Shown here: piece after piece, positions 5,562 to 7,343 of the stretch
Layout of the letters: the number at the start of each line of letters is the position of its first letter
How positions within the stretch are numbered: position 1 is the stretch's first letter
NCBI GenBank assembly: GCA_000432995.1
Contig: HF972597.1
Location: 1 to 7,343, forward strand
Direction of reading: 5' to 3'
Length of the DNA: 7,343 bases
DNA from: Clostridium sp. CAG:1013
GTDB taxonomy: Bacteria; Bacillota; Clostridia; Oscillospirales; Acutalibacteraceae
Notes under the pieces: generated by a model
What the model was told of the DNA's origin: nothing
Seen by the model: the letters and a program-made list of their open reading frames with translations, nothing else
Database searches by the model: none
Program-made: the position numbers and the translations under genes

Positions 5562-6497
5562 GTGAGAAAAAAGGACGGAACAGTAAAACAAAGGTCTCTG
5601 TGGCAAGAGATCTGGAAGAACAAAGCAATCTATCTGATCATGCTGCCGGGTATTGTATGGTTCATTATTTTTGCCTACGGGCCTATGTCGGGTTTACAGC
5701 TGGCGTTCAAATCATACAGCATGAAGGCGGGGATCTGGGGGAGCCCTTGGTGCGGGTTGGAGAATTTCCAATATGTGTTCCGGGATCCCTCCTTTTTAAA
5801 GTCCGTGGGAACGACTTTGTGGATCAACGCCGGACGATTGATCTTTCAGTTCCCCATCCCCATCATTTTGGCACTGCTGATGAACGAGCTGAAAATGAAG
5901 CGGTACAAAAAATTGGTGCAGACCGTGCTGACATTCCCCCAGTTTCTTTCCTGGGTCATCGTGGCCAGTATTGTGATCAATATCCTTTCCTATGACGGTC
6001 TGGTGAACAGTTTGATCCTATCCTTTGGAGGAGAGACGGTAAACTTTACGGGAAATGCCAACCTGTTCCAGCCGCTGCTGTATATCACGGAAAACTGGAA
6101 GTCCGCTGGATGGAGCGCCATCATCTACATGGCGGCCATTTCGGGGATCGATATGGATCAATACGAAGCGGCGGATCTGGACGGAGCTTCCCGGGTACAG
6201 AAGATTTTCCGCATCACCCTTCCCAACATCCTGCCTACCATTTCGGTGATGTTCGTATTGCAGATGGGCAACATGATGTCCGGAGGATTTGATCAGATCT
6301 TCAACCTGTCCAATCCCGCTGTAAAAGACGTATCGGAGATCCTGGACATGTACATCTACAACATTTCGTTCGGTTCCACTCCTGATTTCAGTTTCTCCAC
6401 AGCGGTCAGCTTTTTCCGTTCCGTGGTAAACTGCGCGTTTTTGGTGGCCGCCGACAGGGGTGCGAAAGCTCTGGGCGGAAGCGGCTTGTTTGGTTGA
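5562..6497 (+). CDS. LplB-type sugar ABC transporter permease (first of the pair)
   Basis: The 311-residue integral membrane protein matches the LplB family of oligosaccharide permeases (binding-protein-dependent, MalF-like side). It has a short basic N-terminus with RSLWQEIWKN, a first helix YLIMLPGIVWFIIFAYGPM, further hydrophobic segments, and the cytoplasmic EAA loop YEAADLDGASRVQKIFRITL (201-220) that docks on the ATPase. The C-terminus ends in the family-typical GGSGLFG, so the protein is complete. It would pair with the next gene's product, a lipoprotein binding protein and a shared MsmX-like ATPase; neither of the last two is encoded here. The start is a GTG. GGAGG (5554-5558) is only 3 bases away, while the poorer AGAGGG (5547-5552) is 9 bases away. 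The ATG at 5560 overlaps the GTG but meets a stop immediately. The stop overlaps the ribosome site of the following gene. Confidence 0.93.
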   Translation: MRKKDGTVKQRSLWQEIWKNKAIYLIMLPGIVWFIIFAYGPMSGLQLAFKSYSMKAGIWGSPWCGLENFQYVFRDPSFLKSVGTTLWINAGRLIFQFPIPIILALLMNELKMKRYKKLVQTVLTFPQFLSWVIVASIVINILSYDGLVNSLILSFGGETVNFTGNANLFQPLLYITENWKSAGWSAIIYMAAISGIDMDQYEAADLDGASRVQKIFRITLPNILPTISVMFVLQMGNMMSGGFDQIFNLSNPAVKDVSEILDMYIYNISFGSTPDFSFSTAVSFFRSVVNCAFLVAADRGAKALGGSGLFG

Positions 6498-6511
6498 AGG
6501 AGGTACAGATT

Positions 6512-7343
6512 ATGGAAAAACAGAAATTGATCCGCAAATGGCGATTCGACGCTGTGGATGTTGTTGTGGTCATCTTGCTGACTATATGGATGTTTTTGAT
6601 CATCATTCCCTTCGTCAACGCCATCTCCATTTCCTTCGCGACCCAGAAGGAATACGTGGACAACCCTTTGATGCTTTTTCCCTCCCAGCCTACACTGCAG
6701 AGCTATGAGATGCTTTTTAACGATTACCGTATCTGGACAGGATTCCGCACATCGTTCCTGCTGGTGCTGGTGGGAGTCCCACTGAACATGCTTTTGACCA
6801 CTGTGCTGGCGTATGGCACCAGCCGGGGAGATTATCCTGGAAAAAAGATCATCATCGGAGGTATCCTCTTTACAATGCTCTTTAACGGAGGCATCATCCC
6901 TCTGTACTTGCAGATGAAAGAGCTGGGCCTGACCAACACGATCTGGTCGGTGGTTCTGGCCGGAACGGTGAATGTGTTCTATTTCGTGATTATGCGCAAC
7001 TATTTCCAGTCTCTACCGGAGTCCCTGATTGAGTCGGCCAGGCTGGATGGAGCGGGGGAGTGGAGAATCCTGTTCCACATCATCCTCCCCTTGTCTAAAC
7101 CTATTATCGCCACTTTGACACTGTTTTACTTGGTGGACCGTTGGAACGAATGGTACAACGCTCTGATTTTTATCCGTGATACGGAAATGCAGCCATTGCA
7201 GCTGGTCCTTCGTTCCATCGTGATGGAGTCCAGCATCGTCAACAACGTGACCAGCGCCGCAGCCATGGAGCAGATGCAGAATTTTGACATGGGCGTGAAA
7301 ATGGCGGCGGTCATCGTAACGATCCTGCCTGTCATGTGTGTGT
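6512..7343 (+). CDS. YtcP-type sugar ABC transporter permease (second of the pair), partial at the right edge
   Basis: The 277 visible residues belong to the YtcP/AraQ-like (MalG-side) permease family. The first helix is about 17-40 (VVVVILLTIWMFLIIIPFVNAIS). It is followed by the periplasmic segment with FPSQPTLQSYEMLF, helices around 80-102 and 112-132 (with the family hallmark MLFNGGIIPLYL), and the EAA loop IESARLDGAGEWRILFHIIL (173-192). The family is usually near 295 residues, so only about 15-20 are missing. AAGGAGG (6497-6503) starts on the last base of the upstream stop and lies 8 bases from the ATG, so the two permease genes are tightly coupled in one transcript. Together the pair would import a short oligosaccharide; substrate cannot be assigned from the permeases alone. 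Confidence 0.95.
   Translation, partial: MEKQKLIRKWRFDAVDVVVVILLTIWMFLIIIPFVNAISISFATQKEYVDNPLMLFPSQPTLQSYEMLFNDYRIWTGFRTSFLLVLVGVPLNMLLTTVLAYGTSRGDYPGKKIIIGGILFTMLFNGGIIPLYLQMKELGLTNTIWSVVLAGTVNVFYFVIMRNYFQSLPESLIESARLDGAGEWRILFHIILPLSKPIIATLTLFYLVDRWNEWYNALIFIRDTEMQPLQLVLRSIVMESSIVNNVTSAAAMEQMQNFDMGVKMAAVIVTILPVMCV

Noticed and set aside
1..7343. Mobile elements, CRISPR arrays, tRNA or rRNA genes
   Set aside because: No transposase or integrase frame, no regularly spaced repeats, no cloverleaf or rRNA-like segment was seen.

Overview
The window looks like a carbohydrate-uptake locus from a Gram-positive gut-type Clostridia (Oscillospiraceae/Lachnospiraceae-like). This is inferred from strong AGGAGG-type ribosome sites, AT-rich intergenic regions, moderate overall GC, and a YesM/YesN two-component pair beside LplB/YtcP-type sugar ABC permeases. 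No rRNA or other taxonomic marker is present, so the assignment stays at class level.

Layout, left to right. (1) 1-471, minus strand: the N-terminal part of a class C beta-lactamase-like serine hydrolase, running off the left edge, with a good extended -10 promoter behind it. (2) 472-963: a long intergenic region with hairpins, inverted repeats and the control region of the next gene. (3) 964-2334, plus: a GH28-like (polygalacturonase-like) parallel beta-helix glycosidase without a signal peptide. (4) 2457-3521, plus: a YesN-type response regulator (receiver plus AraC-type HTH). (5) 3485-5248, minus: its probable partner, a YesM/LytS-type sensor histidine kinase. The two genes converge and overlap by 37 bases at their 3' ends. 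(6) 5249-5561: a divergent control region. (7) 5562-6497 and 6512-7343 (partial), plus: two LplB- and YtcP-type ABC permeases in an operon that continues past the right edge, where a lipoprotein substrate-binding protein would be expected.

How the parts likely work together (inference from the known biology of these families): the membrane kinase senses an extracellular or imported oligosaccharide signal, phosphorylates the AraC-type regulator, and this activates both the permease operon and the intracellular glycosidase that processes the imported product. Sequence support comes from an ungapped 39-base block upstream of the glycosidase (852-890) that matches a block upstream of the permease operon (5429-5467) at 29 of 39 positions. 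Both blocks sit where an AraC-type activator would overlap a poor -35 region, at nearly the same distance from the -10. I see no tRNA, rRNA, CRISPR array or insertion sequence.
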